NCBI GenBank assembly: GCA_019915015.1
Contig: JAHBBC010000081.1
Span: 1 to 31,377, forward strand
DNA length: 31,377 nucleotides
Source: Auriscalpium vulgare
Lineage: Eukaryota; Basidiomycota; Agaricomycetes; Russulales; Auriscalpiaceae
Reading direction: 5' to 3'
Below, piece after piece: positions 19,969-31,331 of this stretch. The position numbers and the translations under genes were made by a program. Positions within the stretch are counted from its first letter, which is position 1, and each line of letters opens with the position of its first letter. The notes beneath the pieces are model-generated. The model saw only the letters and a program-made list of their open reading frames with translations, ran no database searches and was not told the origin of the DNA.

Positions 19969-22900
19969 ATGAAGCATTCTTGTTCTTGGCTTTAGCCTTC
20001 CTCCTGACGTTTGCCAGAGCGAACGTGTTCAGCCTCTCCGAGCTCCCTTGGACCTTGAAGAATCAGAATGGATCCATCGCTGTCCCCGGTTCAGTGCCGT
20101 CATCCGTCCACCTCGATCTTCATCGTGCAGGCCTAATCTCTGAGCCTTTGCTGGGTGTCAACGGTGCGCATACGCGTCAATCACTCCGTTCTTCGCAAGC
20201 GGTCTGACGCGCCGTAGACTTCACGCAGCGATGGATTGTTGATGACAACTGGACGTACACCGCCGACATTTCCCCATTTCTAAGGTCTTTTCCAAGGTCG
20301 CAAATCAGAAGACTTTGCTCGTGTTCTACGGAATCGACACTATTGCGAACATCGTGAGTCAAAGACGCCTGTGGCCCCCATAAGCTCCAATCCTGATATT
20401 AGTGGGCGGGCAGACGCTCGGAAATCATTTGATAGCATGGGTAAATAATCAATTCATGCAGTACGTCTATGATGTCTCGGAGCTTGTTTCTCCGATCAAC
20501 GCGAGAGCAAACCTCACCGTCGCGTTGGAGTCGGCGTGGCATTACGGGCTCAATGTCACGTCAAGGCCCGATGCCGAGCCATTGGCGGTTTCTCAACTAG
20601 ATGTGCGTAGATTTATCTAAGGCTTCTCTTATTCTCAAACAACGTACAGTTCGAGTACCCCGGAGTGCGAAATTACATACGCAAGACTCAGTCGGACTTC
20701 GGGTGGGACTGGGTACGCAGATTCGGCTTTACGGACCCGCTTGCAGTCAGCCTGATTACACTGCGCGTCAGGGCCCTGCGTTCGTACCCAGCGGCATTCA
20801 CAAGCCTGCATACTTCATTACACTCTCTCCTCCATCGCCTCCGACTCGGACCCCCAACGCCACTGAAGTCTACATCTCAGAAACGTCCGTTGATATTTTC
20901 AAACAAGGCTCAAAGATCCGGACGGGCGTGCCGCCGAATCAGCAGGCGCCTTGGGTCGTCAACGTCACACTAGGCGTCCATTCTTTGGTATCTTCTCCCA
21001 ACGCCATCCTCACTTTGTCCATACCCGAGCTCGGCCTGACATCTCGCCCGATACCAGCTGGGGAAATTCTGCCAGCTTCGCAGTTGCCGGGAAGCAGACT
21101 CAGCGTGCCAACGTGGCTTACCGCCTTGTGGACTATCGATGATCAAATCCCACAGCGTTGGTACCCGCACAACCTTGGAAATCCTACACTTTACACTTTG
21201 TCTATCAGCCTTAATTTGAACCTCCCGCACTATAGTCTCCAGGTGCACAACCCAATTACCTTACAGACCCGAGTCGGCTTCCGCACGATCCGGCTGGCTC
21301 AGACGAGATACCCCGATGCGGAGATTGAGCACACAACATCACCCCGGGCGACCAGTGGCACTTTGAGGTCAACGGAAGGCCTTTTACGCTTTAGGAACAA
21401 ACATCATACCGTTTGATCCATTCTACGCACGTGTCACCAATGACCAAGTCCGATGGGTTCTCGAGAGCGCAGTCAGGAGCGGCCAGAATATGGTGCGTAC
21501 CGCACATTTACTCTGAGCAAATTAGCGTCTAACAAAGAGTCTCGGAATAGCTACGCGTTTGGGGTGGCGGACTGTACCAGCCGTCCTCAAGTTCGGCCTC
21601 GTTGACTCCCACCTACCCGCCTCACTCAACGGACGTCTACTCGTTTTACTCTACCTGTGACGAGCTCGGATCATGACATGGTCTGAATTCATCTTCGCTG
21701 ACTACCTATACCCGGTCAACGACTGGTTCATCAGTTCTGTTGAGCAAGAAGTCGCACAGAATGTTCGTCGCATCAACAAGCACGTTAGCAATGTGGAATG
21801 GGCTGGCGGCAACGAAAACGAGCTCGTCATTGAGGTCGTCAACGAGACATATCCGCAACCAGTCGGCGAACATCTCGTGCAAGAGGTGAGCGAGCTATCC
21901 CTTCGTGATCATGTTTCTTCACCGAGATATTCGCAGTTCTCAGCACTGTATGAGGACGTTCTGCATGATGCAGCGTACGATGCGACAAATTCGGTTGGCC
22001 ATTCATATCCTTGGTTATCACTTCTGATTCTATTCGCGCAGATTCCCTATGTTGACTGCTCGACAACCGGCGGAGTGCTCAGCCTGGACCCGTTAGCCCT
22101 CCGTTTCACCCAAGGCAAACCTGGCGAGATTTACGGCAACACCGGTAATGAGCTGCTCCATAGGGAATCACAACAGCTGTACTGATCCATCCCTTCAGAA
22201 AGATATAATTATGACGCATCGCAGGCATTCAATTACTCGACCTTCCAGTAGCCCGGTACGTTGCTGCGCCGTTCAAATACGTCCACTGACCGCCTAGCAT
22301 GCAGATTCGTGAATGAGTTCGGGTATGATCCTGTCACTAGAGTATATCATGGTAATGAGCTGACATAAAGACCCATCGTGATTCAGCTTCCACTCCATGC
22401 CGTCTTTCTACAGTTGGCAGGAGGTGCTCACCTCCCCAGACGACTTTTCGTTTAACTCGACCGTCGTCGCCTCTCGAGATCACCACCCCCCAGCCGGGGG
22501 CCACTTTCCCCAACCCGAACGCCGCCCAAGGACAAGGCCAGATGACGGAAGCTGTCGAGTTATGGCTTCCTACACCCAACACGTCCGACTCCAACCAGAC
22601 GTTCGCACAGTGGGCCTGGAGCACGCAAGTGTTCCAGGCAATGGCGATGCAATCGCAGATCGCGTTCTATCGGCTGGGCGCAGGGCTCCCGAACAACAAC
22701 CTCGGCGCCCTCGTGTGGCAGCTAAACGACATTTGGCAGGGCATTTCCTGGTCGGCCATCGAGTACTCCGGGCGATGGAAAGTGCTGCAGTACGCACTGA
22801 CAAGCGCATTCCAGTCCGTTGTGATTAATCCATTCTGGTCGCCTGAGACGGAGACTCTGGAGATTGTCGCGACGTCTGATCGCTGGGATACCGTGCACGC

Positions 22901-23538
22901 CTCTGCGCAATGGACGTGGTACGACTGGCATGGCCGCGTGCTGAACACCACGCAGCGGACCTTCAGCATCCCGCCGCTCAACAATTCGGTCCTCTTCCAC
23001 GCCACTGGGCTGGAAATTTTCTTCCACGTGGAAAGAATGCATCGGACGTCTGGCTGCGCCTAAATGTGACGGCACAGATTAGGCAGAACAAGCTAGTGAT
23101 TAACGAGCAATATGTGAGTGCTCCTCTTCTTCCGCTAGCGTCCGTCATCTGACTTGTGTCGGAGTTCGTGCCGACGTCCCTCGCCAGTTCATCGCTCATC
23201 GATCCATGTATCGTTTTCTCGCATGACGGTGATCTAAATTTCACCTTATCCGCCAAGTGTGGCGTTGCGCCGTGGACGTGGCTCGACCACCACGCAGGCA
23301 GCGTCGGAGTCTTCATCGATGCGCGCACAGGCACCGCAACAAATGGCTTCTATCTTATCCCTGGAGAGGACCGGACGGGTAAGGACAACAACGCGATACC
23401 AAATCTCCTTGCTCTGCGGGTAAACTGATCTTCTATGTGACAGTCACTTTTTTGCCGGATCCCGCGGGCTCACGGAGCAAGATTCCTCAACCTGCGGACT
23501 TCGTCGTCCGCTCGTTGTGGAACAATACGCACCTTTAG
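19969..23538 (+). CDS. Beta-mannosidase, glycoside hydrolase family 2, secreted
   Basis: Secreted enzyme releasing terminal beta-mannose from manno-oligosaccharides, as in hemicellulose or N-glycan breakdown. About 975 residues in 13 exons; the ATG at 19969-19971 opens a signal peptide (MKH then LFLALAFLLTFARA). Family blocks in order: SELPWTLKNQNGSIAVPGSV, FTQRWIVDDNWTYTADIS, QSDFGWDWGPAFVPSGI, QNMLRVWGGGLYQP, ITWSEFIF-like, VEWAGGNENELV (Glu of NE is the acid/base), RFVNEFG with FHSMPSFYSW (nucleophile Glu), and NNNLGALVWQLNDIWQ. The nucleophile sits in an 18-nt exon (22305-22322). Frame breaks near 19979, 20281, 20403, 21346, 21379, 21670, 22245, 22500 and 23017 are each cured by one base (two at 22500), mostly in homopolymers, so the gene is probably intact in the organism. 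Stop TAG at 23536-23538. Confidence 0.94.
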
Positions 23539-23600
23539 TGCCTAACGACCGAGCAATTTGTCTTTTTACCACGCGGACAATTATTTGAGCGAAATGTAAA

Positions 23601-24227
23601 TCACTGTTTTGAGCGTAATAAGCTCCAGTAATGAGCGCCGGGCGGCTGCATGTCGACGACTCCCTCTACCGACTCCCACTCACTCGCGACGACGACGGGC
23701 TTGTCGCGGAGAACAGAATCCAGCACGGTCGCATCGCCAAGGTCTTGGAGAAAACAGAGACGGTACGTGCAATCATGCTCATGGCCGATCCTAGGCCGGG
23801 GTGGGAGAGGGACACTGTCGGATCAGATGCACGTACGAAACTTGTCTTGTCGGCGTCGTCGACGGCGGGATCACTGCAGCAAGGCAGGCTGTGGCGACGA
23901 GCAGAAGGGCGCGTGGGGTGGACCCACTGGCAGTCGACGCCGGCTGCTGCAATGCAGCAGTCGACACATACGACGAGCAAGTAGCCTGCGACATAGGCTA
24001 TACGCCAGATGCCCCACATGCTCGCTCTCTACGCCCATCGATTGCCTTCTCCTTGACCACTCGGTTATCTATGGGCACTGGCTTCCCGGTCAACCGCAAG
24101 TCGACGCAGCTGCGCTGCACGCACGATGTTGTGGCGCGCGTTCGTACCGGTCAATCTCAAGGCTGCCGAAGTGTTGTGCAAGTGTCGAGCTGAAGTCTCG
24201 CAACAGTGATGGCTGCTCCGCTGCCAT
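23601..24227 (-). CDS. Doubtful small hypothetical gene, strand unresolved
   Basis: I do not recognise this gene. On the minus strand an ATG at 24225-24227 opens MAAEQPSLLRDFSSTLAQHF and leads to a possible 56-nt intron. Next, after one missing base, comes a hydrophobic segment (WRIAYVAGYLLVVCVDCCIA). A further exon could end at TGA 23601-23603 with VVVASEWESVEGVV in frame. Against this, the plus strand also has an ATG at 23631 (MSAGRLHVDDSLYRLPL) followed after ~44 codons by a GTACGT donor. Both strands are open in this GC-rich DNA. If the minus reading is right, the gene converges on the beta-mannosidase with only 62 bp between stops, and its start lies about 270 bp from the P-like transposon, which would then sit in its promoter. 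Confidence 0.3.
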
Positions 24228-24497
24228 TGTGGGAGTATCGTCAATTATATGCGGCAAATTAGAGACACATGTGTGCGAGCAGAGGAATAAGCGCATATCG
24301 GTCGCACTATGGAAGGGACGCGGCGGAGCTCGAGGATGATGATCGTGTGCGGCCGCTGGCCGCGCGCCGTCGTCAAGTACTCTTAAGACCGGTCAACGCG
24401 GTGCCCCTGCCCATCCGCACTACTAGACAAAGCTTCAAGAAGTTGGGCGCGGTGAAAACACGCGCCGGTTCCCCCGCGCCTGCTCGCGCCTGCCCCC

Positions 24498-24505
24498 ATG
24501 CCTAG
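24498..24505. repeat. Target-site duplication, left copy
   Basis: ATGCCTAG immediately left of the element's AGGACCCCC end; the identical octamer follows the other end at 31364-31371. Confidence 0.93.
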
Positions 24506-24537
24506 AGGACCCCCGTAACTCATGCCAGGGGTATGAT
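24506..24537 (+). repeat. Left terminal inverted repeat of P-like element
   Basis: 32 bp, AGGACCCCCGTAACTCA then T, then GCCAGGGGTATGAT. It matches the reverse complement of 31332-31363 except T for C at position 18. The length resembles the ~31-bp repeats of Drosophila P elements. Confidence 0.93.
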
Positions 24538-24551
24538 CCGCCAAACGGGGT

Positions 24552-24634
24552 CAACTACCATTTTTTTTTGCGGCTCGCGACCCCTTCCAGCTACCATTCG
24601 CCCCTCAGACCTCCGTTTGGGGTCCGTAGCTACC
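24552..24634. repeat. Left subterminal YARCTACC repeats
   Basis: Three copies of the octamer YARCTACC at 24552-24559, 24588-24595 and 24627-24634, all in the plus orientation. An 8-bp inverted pair (CCAAACGG 24541-24548, CCGTTTGG 24613-24620) is interleaved. They are candidate transposase binding sites. Confidence 0.6.
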
Positions 24635-24744
24635 ACGGATAGGATCATAGCTTCAAAAAAATCGTAGTTTATTGTAAAAAGCTCCGCTTTGCGTGCAGGC
24701 AGGAGGGGATGTACTACGGATGCGCAGAGGCCTGTCAAACTGAC

Positions 24745-27700
24745 CTATTCATCTGGTTCATCGTCACCCGCCTGTTCAAGACCCGCCTTGACCCTCCCAC
24801 TAAGCTCCTTGATAGCACGAGCGATATTCGCGACGTTCTGCTTGAGGGCGACATAGCACGCGCCATCAGATTTTACCAAAGCTAGTGTTGAGCCCGAGGT
24901 TTGGAGGGGATGGTCGAGGGCATACAGGAAGTAGGACGGTTTCAGGAAGGCGAACCGAGGGATCTTGCTAGGATCGGCGAGGGAGAATTGGTTGTGTCGG
25001 ACCGGCTTGAACAGTCTCACAGCGATGTAAGAAAGAGCGGTGATGCGAGACGTGTCCGAAGCCCAACCATGTTTGCCGTTCTTACCGGCCGACTTCTCGT
25101 ACATGGTCAGGACTAACCAGCCATCAGCGCATGCCGAGTCATGTTGAAGATTACGACGCACCTTCTGCAAGGCAGATTGCCTCATCAACAAGAACCAAGC
25201 CATAAGAAGGCGGCATGCCAGTGTGAGCAGCGTAGAGGTGTTTGAGCGGCGTGACATTGGCCGAGTGTGCGACCTTGGGGACGTGATGCTTTGCGAAGAT
25301 CGCTGCTCGCCTCCGTTCAGCCTGGCGGACGTCAATACCATGTATGTGCACTCATACAACACTAGCAGACGCACCTGATACGATGCATTTGCAGCGACCT
25401 CAGCCGCGTTTGCAGCCGTCCCTGGTGCAGGAGCAACAGCTTCTTCGCCGTTGATTGCTCCGTCTCGACCGCCCGCAGCTGGCTGCCGCCAGCGCATCGA
25501 CCGACCCGCGCCCGTGGTAACACCGCGCTCTGTAACACCGCGCTCTTCTTGACGCTTGAGAACATCCTTGACCAACTGCAGAAGGCGTTTTTTCTCGGAG
25601 AGCGTTGACTGGGCGGGTGGACCGTTATCAGAGGAAGGTGGTAGATCTTCCGAGGACTTGAAGGCCTTTGTTCGGACACCTTTCTCAGCCTGTCTGGTAT
25701 GATGCGACCGGCGGATGACTGCGAGCTGTTCGAGATCGAATTCAGCAGAGATCACTGTGTCCTGGAAGGTCCTGCGCTCGTCGGGGTCGGACACAGCAGG
25801 GAGCGACTGGGCGAGGATCTTCCCTATATGTGCAGCGTCTTTGCGTGTTGCATCCGCTGTGTCTTCAGGCAATTGCAGTCTAGTAATGTGAGGGTTAGAC
25901 TCTGTAAGATCTATCGGCGGTGAGAGGAGGACAAAACACGAACATGTCGACAGTGCTCTGGACGCATAAGGCAGCTGCTGCGCAAGTCAAATCGTTCAAC
26001 TGCTGGTCGAAGACCGCACCAACTCCGTCTGCATTCTCTGCCTTCTTCAACCCATTTTCAATCTGGAGCATCTCGGGCTCGTCTTCGTCCATCTCAGGAC
26101 CCTCGTCTTCGGAATCGGACTGGCCATAGATTGCATCCCAAGCCTCCTGCGAATACCAACTCGACAACGATGGGAATGCGCGAACACGGTGAGCTTGATT
26201 CTGCAATTTGTCCAGAAAATCCGGGTCTAGTACGAGAGCGTCCCACAGATTCGCTGCCTCCGAATGGGCCTGTTGTGTGCTTGCTCAATGTCGTGATCAG
26301 AAGGGAATGTGGAGAGGGCATGGAGGTCGAGATGTCGATTGTCGGTATAGGTATGATTGTATCCATTCGCTCTTTCCTTGCCCTCAGATGTCTTTGCAAG
26401 GAAGAGATGCTCGCGCAAGCGGACTGAGAGCTTCGGAATCATATGATAGAAGTCTTGCAAGGTGAAGTCCTTCACAAGCTGTCGACAAATGCCGAAGACA
26501 TGCTCACAGACTTCGGTTGATAGAAGCCAGGGCAGCAATGGGTATCTGCCGTCGAGGTGGTCCCGATAGATGATCACCAACTGAAGGAAACCAACGACTA
26601 GGAAGTTTGTGATGTCGCGTGCCTCGGGAGATATGAAGTGTTGAGCTTTTCGGTAGCCCGCGATGTCCATGAAGTCGGTCCACATTTCCATGAAGAAGTG
26701 CGCACGCAGCACCATGCGAACACGTTCGATAATTGGGATCGATCGATTCTGGTATGCATCCACGAGCTCTCCAAACACAAAGAGGTAGATAATCGAGCCG
26801 ACCATTTCACGATGCTCGTTGGTGAACCATGCTAGCGTATGACCGGAGAAGAGACGGGTCGCAGCATTGTCGTCTTGTCGATCAAGTTTCTCGACATCCC
26901 TCCGAAACAATGTCCCTGTTGCTTCAATTGCTGCAAGGCGGAAGTGGCTGTACGACGTCGTATAGCTGCCCAAAGTAAGTATCCGGGCACCTGAGAATGC
27001 GTTGTTCCGGTACGTCTTGCGCCCATGGTTCGAATCTTGAATGAGTGCGACAGGCTGTCGCCCTGCGCCGATGAGAGGAATGTGGAGGTTGATGTCACGA
27101 TGTGAGCGAATAGGGTGCCTGAGGGTGTAGTCAATGTACGCAACGGCGTGAGCGACCAGGAGACGTTGAAGGGAGCGCTCGACAGCCGTGCCGTCTGCGG
27201 CGTAGGATACAACGTTGATCTTGCGGGAGAGAAGGCCATTCAATATTAATTCCAGGTGGACGAACAGTTGCTCCGCCGAGTTTGACTCTGAGATAGGGAG
27301 CGCCGCAACGACGATAGTCGGAACGCCGGGAAGAGGGATCTGGAGGTCCATACGCGTATCTGGCATGTGTCGGTGAGCTGCATGCCTCCGAAGTATTCGT
27401 AGAACTCATACCTTCTTAGCCTTCTCGATCTTCCTGGTGCGGATGAGGGCATCGAGTGTGTTGATGTCGCTCACGACGACGGGATCGCCAGGACTCCCTA
27501 GAAGCACGTAGCACTTTCGTATTGGGTCCCAGTGAGGCCTCAAAGACTCTAGCAGCTTCGTATCATCACATGCGAGGCCAACGGGACCCACAAGGTAGTC
27601 CAATGATTTCAGCCGTTCGTAGATAAATTCAAATGTTGCCTCTGTGATGCCGATGGGAAACTGCACTTCGTGCGCACGACGTTTCCTTCGGGTCATTTAT

Positions 27701-30700
27701 CAGTCAATTGTATCAATGCAATCTTGTAAACACTGACTGGAGTGTCCGTTCGCGGGTACGGGTAGCACATTCATCATGGATTCATATGCTCGCGGGCTTA
27801 AGACGTGGATAATTTGCGCCCACTCCAATGTCATGGCTGAATATCGCATGCCGTTCAAAGGGACACCTCGTTCTTCTAAATCTTTCTTCTTGACGAGATC
27901 GTTCATCAAGGCGACAAACAAGGAATTGCCATGCTTGCCCTCGATAACGCCTCTTGCGAAGACTAGGCATGCACTATGAGGGTTCTGTGCAGACAATGAT
28001 CAGAAGCTGTAACGTGGGGATACTATGAACTTGAAGCTACTGACATCTTCGTATGCCTCCAGAAGAGGTGCAAGGTCGGGATGAGTAAGAGCATATCGAT
28101 GGAGGGCCTGTATGTCGTCTTTCTGAGCATGATTGGGGGTGAAGCGGCGATTCTTAGGCTCGGGGACTGGCTTGCGAGTCGCATTCTGGAATACGTGGAC
28201 ATGCAGCAGAGCGAGGCAGTTGACACAAGTAACATCCTCAGTTGACTCTTCCGGCACCCTTACAGTGCGAAGACAATCTGTCGCAAGGACATGAAGGGGA
28301 GGCGACCGATAGTTCTTCCACTGCCACCGATGCTCTTGCTCCGTGTCGACTACTTGCTTTCTGGCCTTATCCAACGAACGATAATCTGGTGCCGAATACA
28401 ACTCTAACGCCAAATCGGCGAGGGAAGGCCCGCCGCCCCCGCCGTATGGTGTGCGCTCCAAATATTGACGCACACGAGCGTATTTTGCTGCGCGAAGTCC
28501 GAAACAAGGACGATCTATCATTCTCGGAGCGGGGGCCTGCGTCGATGAGGTTGATGCCCAGATGTGGCCCAGTGTATGTGATCGCATTGTGCCCTTGCAA
28601 ACTTTCTGGTGCTGTTTGAATGCCTTGGTGTGATACGCCCCAGTCATAAGCATGTACTTGTTGCATCGAGAGCATCGGACCTTCCGAACATCGTCTAGAC
28701 AGAACTCGGCCATGTCGTCAAGCGCAAGGATTTTCTCCTTGAATTTGGTATACGCCTTTGAGTTGTCGTCCCTACCGCGTTTGACGAAGGAATTGGCCAG
28801 GCGCGTGCTGATTGCTCCAGACGATGGCCCAACATCAGCGCTTGCGGTGCTTGCAGACACGGTAGCAATGACATCCTTATTCTTTCCCTTGGGCGCGAAG
28901 AACGGATGAATGGGCCCAGGGACAGTGCGTGTGCGTTTTGCAGGATGGATAGGCGCCTGAGCCTCTGAGTCGTGGTCAGATTGAGCGCTTGTTGCTTCAC
29001 TCGCGCTCGCAGCCGTCTTGTCGTCTGCGCTCGAGCTCCCTTTCCTCCGCCTTTTCAGTAAGCCCCGCGCAGCCTTCAGTGTCGTCCCAATGGAACTGAT
29101 GATCTTCTTAGATGCCCTTGACAGTCGACTTCCATCGGATGCGCAATCCTCCGCCTCACTTCCCACCGACGACACCCTTCTTGACGACATTGACGCAGCA
29201 TCAGAAGTCCCATTTTCCAAATGGCTTCTCCATTCTGTGATACTGCCAGGCCCATCCTGGTCCAGCATTCCACCACGCGGAACTGGTGGGAGATCATCGT
29301 CGACAGTGGATGGAGAGAGCAACGACCGGCCGTATGCGCAGCTGGTATCGGTGGTATCGGGCATAGGTATGTCGTCGCAGTCGCTGTCATAGCCACTAGC
29401 AGATGCAAGTACTGAATATGATGATGTAGGAGAAGGTGGCATTGACAGAGGTGGAATTGACGGATCGTATTTGCTGCCTTCGTCCATGTCTCCGCGTCGC
29501 CCCATCTGCTTTTCTTCCACCTCTGGACTGAATCCTTCAAGTAGACATTCAGCATCTCTGGTCGACTCGCCGGGTTCGGAAGCTTGAGGATTTAGAAGGT
29601 GGGCCATCCCGCGAGGGATATGATGCGCAACAGGCTCATCGCGTCCGGCGCCGCCTGTCACAGCATCAGACCGTCGCTGATGACTTGATACCTGCGCAGA
29701 GCACCTGAGTATCGTCGTCCTCATGTCGCTAATGAGCAAAATATAGCGTACCGATTGAATATGGTCGGCAGCGAGCCTCTCGAACCACGCCAACCGTTCG
29801 ACGTGGCGCCTTGAATCATCCCAAAGCTGCCAGCCCAGTGTTTCGTGTGCGACCGCATTCACGGCGATCACGCCACACGATACGTGATCTGTCTGTCTCG
29901 CTGTCGTAAGCGACTGTCCCTCCCACTTGTACTCAATGCCGAATTTGACACGCGTCCACCAGAGCAATTTCTTCTCGATGTCTTTAGGCAGGCGCAGTCC
30001 CTGATGGTAAAGGCCGTCGCCTTGTTTCACAGGAATGGTAAGATTGCATTCCCATTGGCGACATAGTAACGTACTCACCATAGGATATTGTTTCCGCTTG
30101 ACCGTCGATCTTCACGACAACAAAATGCTTGTATTTGGCGAGGAAAACAGGGAAGAGGAGTACCTTCCTATGGGTGCGCAGATCGTCTTCAATTCTCTTG
30201 AGGTAACGAGGTGAGTCGGGGAACAGGTCTTCTATTACTGTGATCTTTGAAATTGCATTCCAGAACTCGTGTCCGGCGATCTCGAAGTTGTTGGCAATTC
30301 CTGGCGTGCTCCGAACGCGGCTTCTCAACCACATGAGCATCATGTCAACGATGGTGTCGGTGAGAAGGCCGTCTGATAACAGCGGAGCAAGGGCTGATGT
30401 TGTCGTAAATGTGGCGGCACCGGGTATCATGAGTTGCTGGCGCCAGGGAAGCGAGTGGATAAGAGCAACAGTGCGTTCGCTTTCCATAGAACCGTCAGCG
30501 ACTTGTAGCAGCCACCGCACGCTCGCCGTCCACGTCTCCTGTGCCAGGAGGACCGTACGCATCCGTTGCCAGTAAGTGATCATCCACAGCGGGGATGCAC
30601 CACTTGCATATCGTGGGTCCATGATTGATTGTGCGCCATCCAGGATGGCCTGCGGTGCGAGTGCAGCAAGCTTGTCCACGAAGGCATCCGTAGGAAGGCT

Positions 30701-31124
30701 TCGTGATTTTGTAAGTGTGGTTATGGGGAAGACTGCCACGTCATGGCTAAAAACAGCTTTGGTTGAGGGGTGTATGAGCTGCTGATCGCGACGAGGGAGT
30801 GGTGTAGATACGAAGGAATGAACATCCTCGGTGCCGCTGGGGAGCAAAGAAGTCTCGGGAGCGTTGGGAATCCTGAGGAGCTGCTCGATGTAGGCCAGCA
30901 GCTCCGGCGGTGGGTTCTGGGGATAGCTTTTGCCTTGCGAGATCCATAATTCGGGACGGAACATAGGTATTTCATCGTCGTTGTAGATTGTGATGGACTC
31001 ATCCATTGGCACGATGCCGGATGGCTGCGAGGGTGATGCGCTGCACAGAAGAAGCAGGTTCGGTCCGAGGCGTTGTCGTAGAATGTCGTACGCAGCAGGC
31101 CACGTAAATTTCTACCTAATGTCT
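24745..31124 (-). CDS. Ulp1-like protease fused to P/THAP9-like transposase
   Basis: One gene of about 1,950 residues, presumed to mobilise its element. Exons: 30079 to ~31124 (first in-frame ATG 31004-31006; a 5' exon may exist), 29752-30020, 28045-29691, 27738-27984, 27412 to ~27684, 25944-27359, 25375-25879, 25162 to ~25350, 24745-25112. Residues ~280-370 form a C48 peptidase: His in [10 protein letters not shown], Asp in YGDGL, Gln and Cys in QTDHVSCGV at the usual six-residue spacing. After a ~300-residue Ser-rich linker comes a finger CSRCNKY...H-x6-H-x3-C. The transposase core has [23 protein letters not shown] (first Asp), [14 protein letters not shown] (second Asp), [14 protein letters not shown], and [14 protein letters not shown] (Glu), in P-element order. 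Frame breaks near 27684, 27345 and 26271, and perhaps 25350, look like lost single bases. The 28045-29691 exon links protease end, linker and finger in one frame, and the protease's Cys exon joins it through an in-phase 60-nt intron, so the fusion is not an assembly join. Confidence 0.85.
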
Positions 31125-31186
31125 CAACTTGTACGAATTATACCGGTAATTATGGGGTCAAAATCTTCTGCCGCCAGTACTTAGTC

Positions 31187-31323
31187 CAACTACCTCTGTG
31201 ATCAGACATCGGTTCACCGCGCCCCTAACTACCACCATCAGGATCATACTTTTGCCCCAAATTCTAGCCCCCAGCTACCTCAGACCCCTCAGAGCTTCCG
31301 GCGCAAAGCGCCGTCTAGCTACC
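31187..31323. repeat. Right subterminal YARCTACC repeats
   Basis: Four copies of YARCTACC at 31187-31194, 31226-31233, 31272-31279 and 31316-31323. All are in the same plus orientation as the three copies at the left end, so the motif is direct rather than inverted between ends. GGATCATA also recurs in the same orientation (24642-24649 and 31241-31248). Confidence 0.6.
31299..31313. repeat. GC hairpin near right end of P-like element
   Basis: CGGCGC-AAA-GCGCCG forms a perfect six-base-pair stem with a three-base loop, 50 bp inside the right terminus. No counterpart occurs at the left end. It may help recognition of that end. Confidence 0.6.
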
Positions 31324-31331
31324 GTGCGAAA

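Noticed and set aside
27040..27060. GGTTCGAATC resembling a tRNA T-loop
   Set aside because: It lies inside the transposase exon, and no acceptor, D or anticodon stems surround it.
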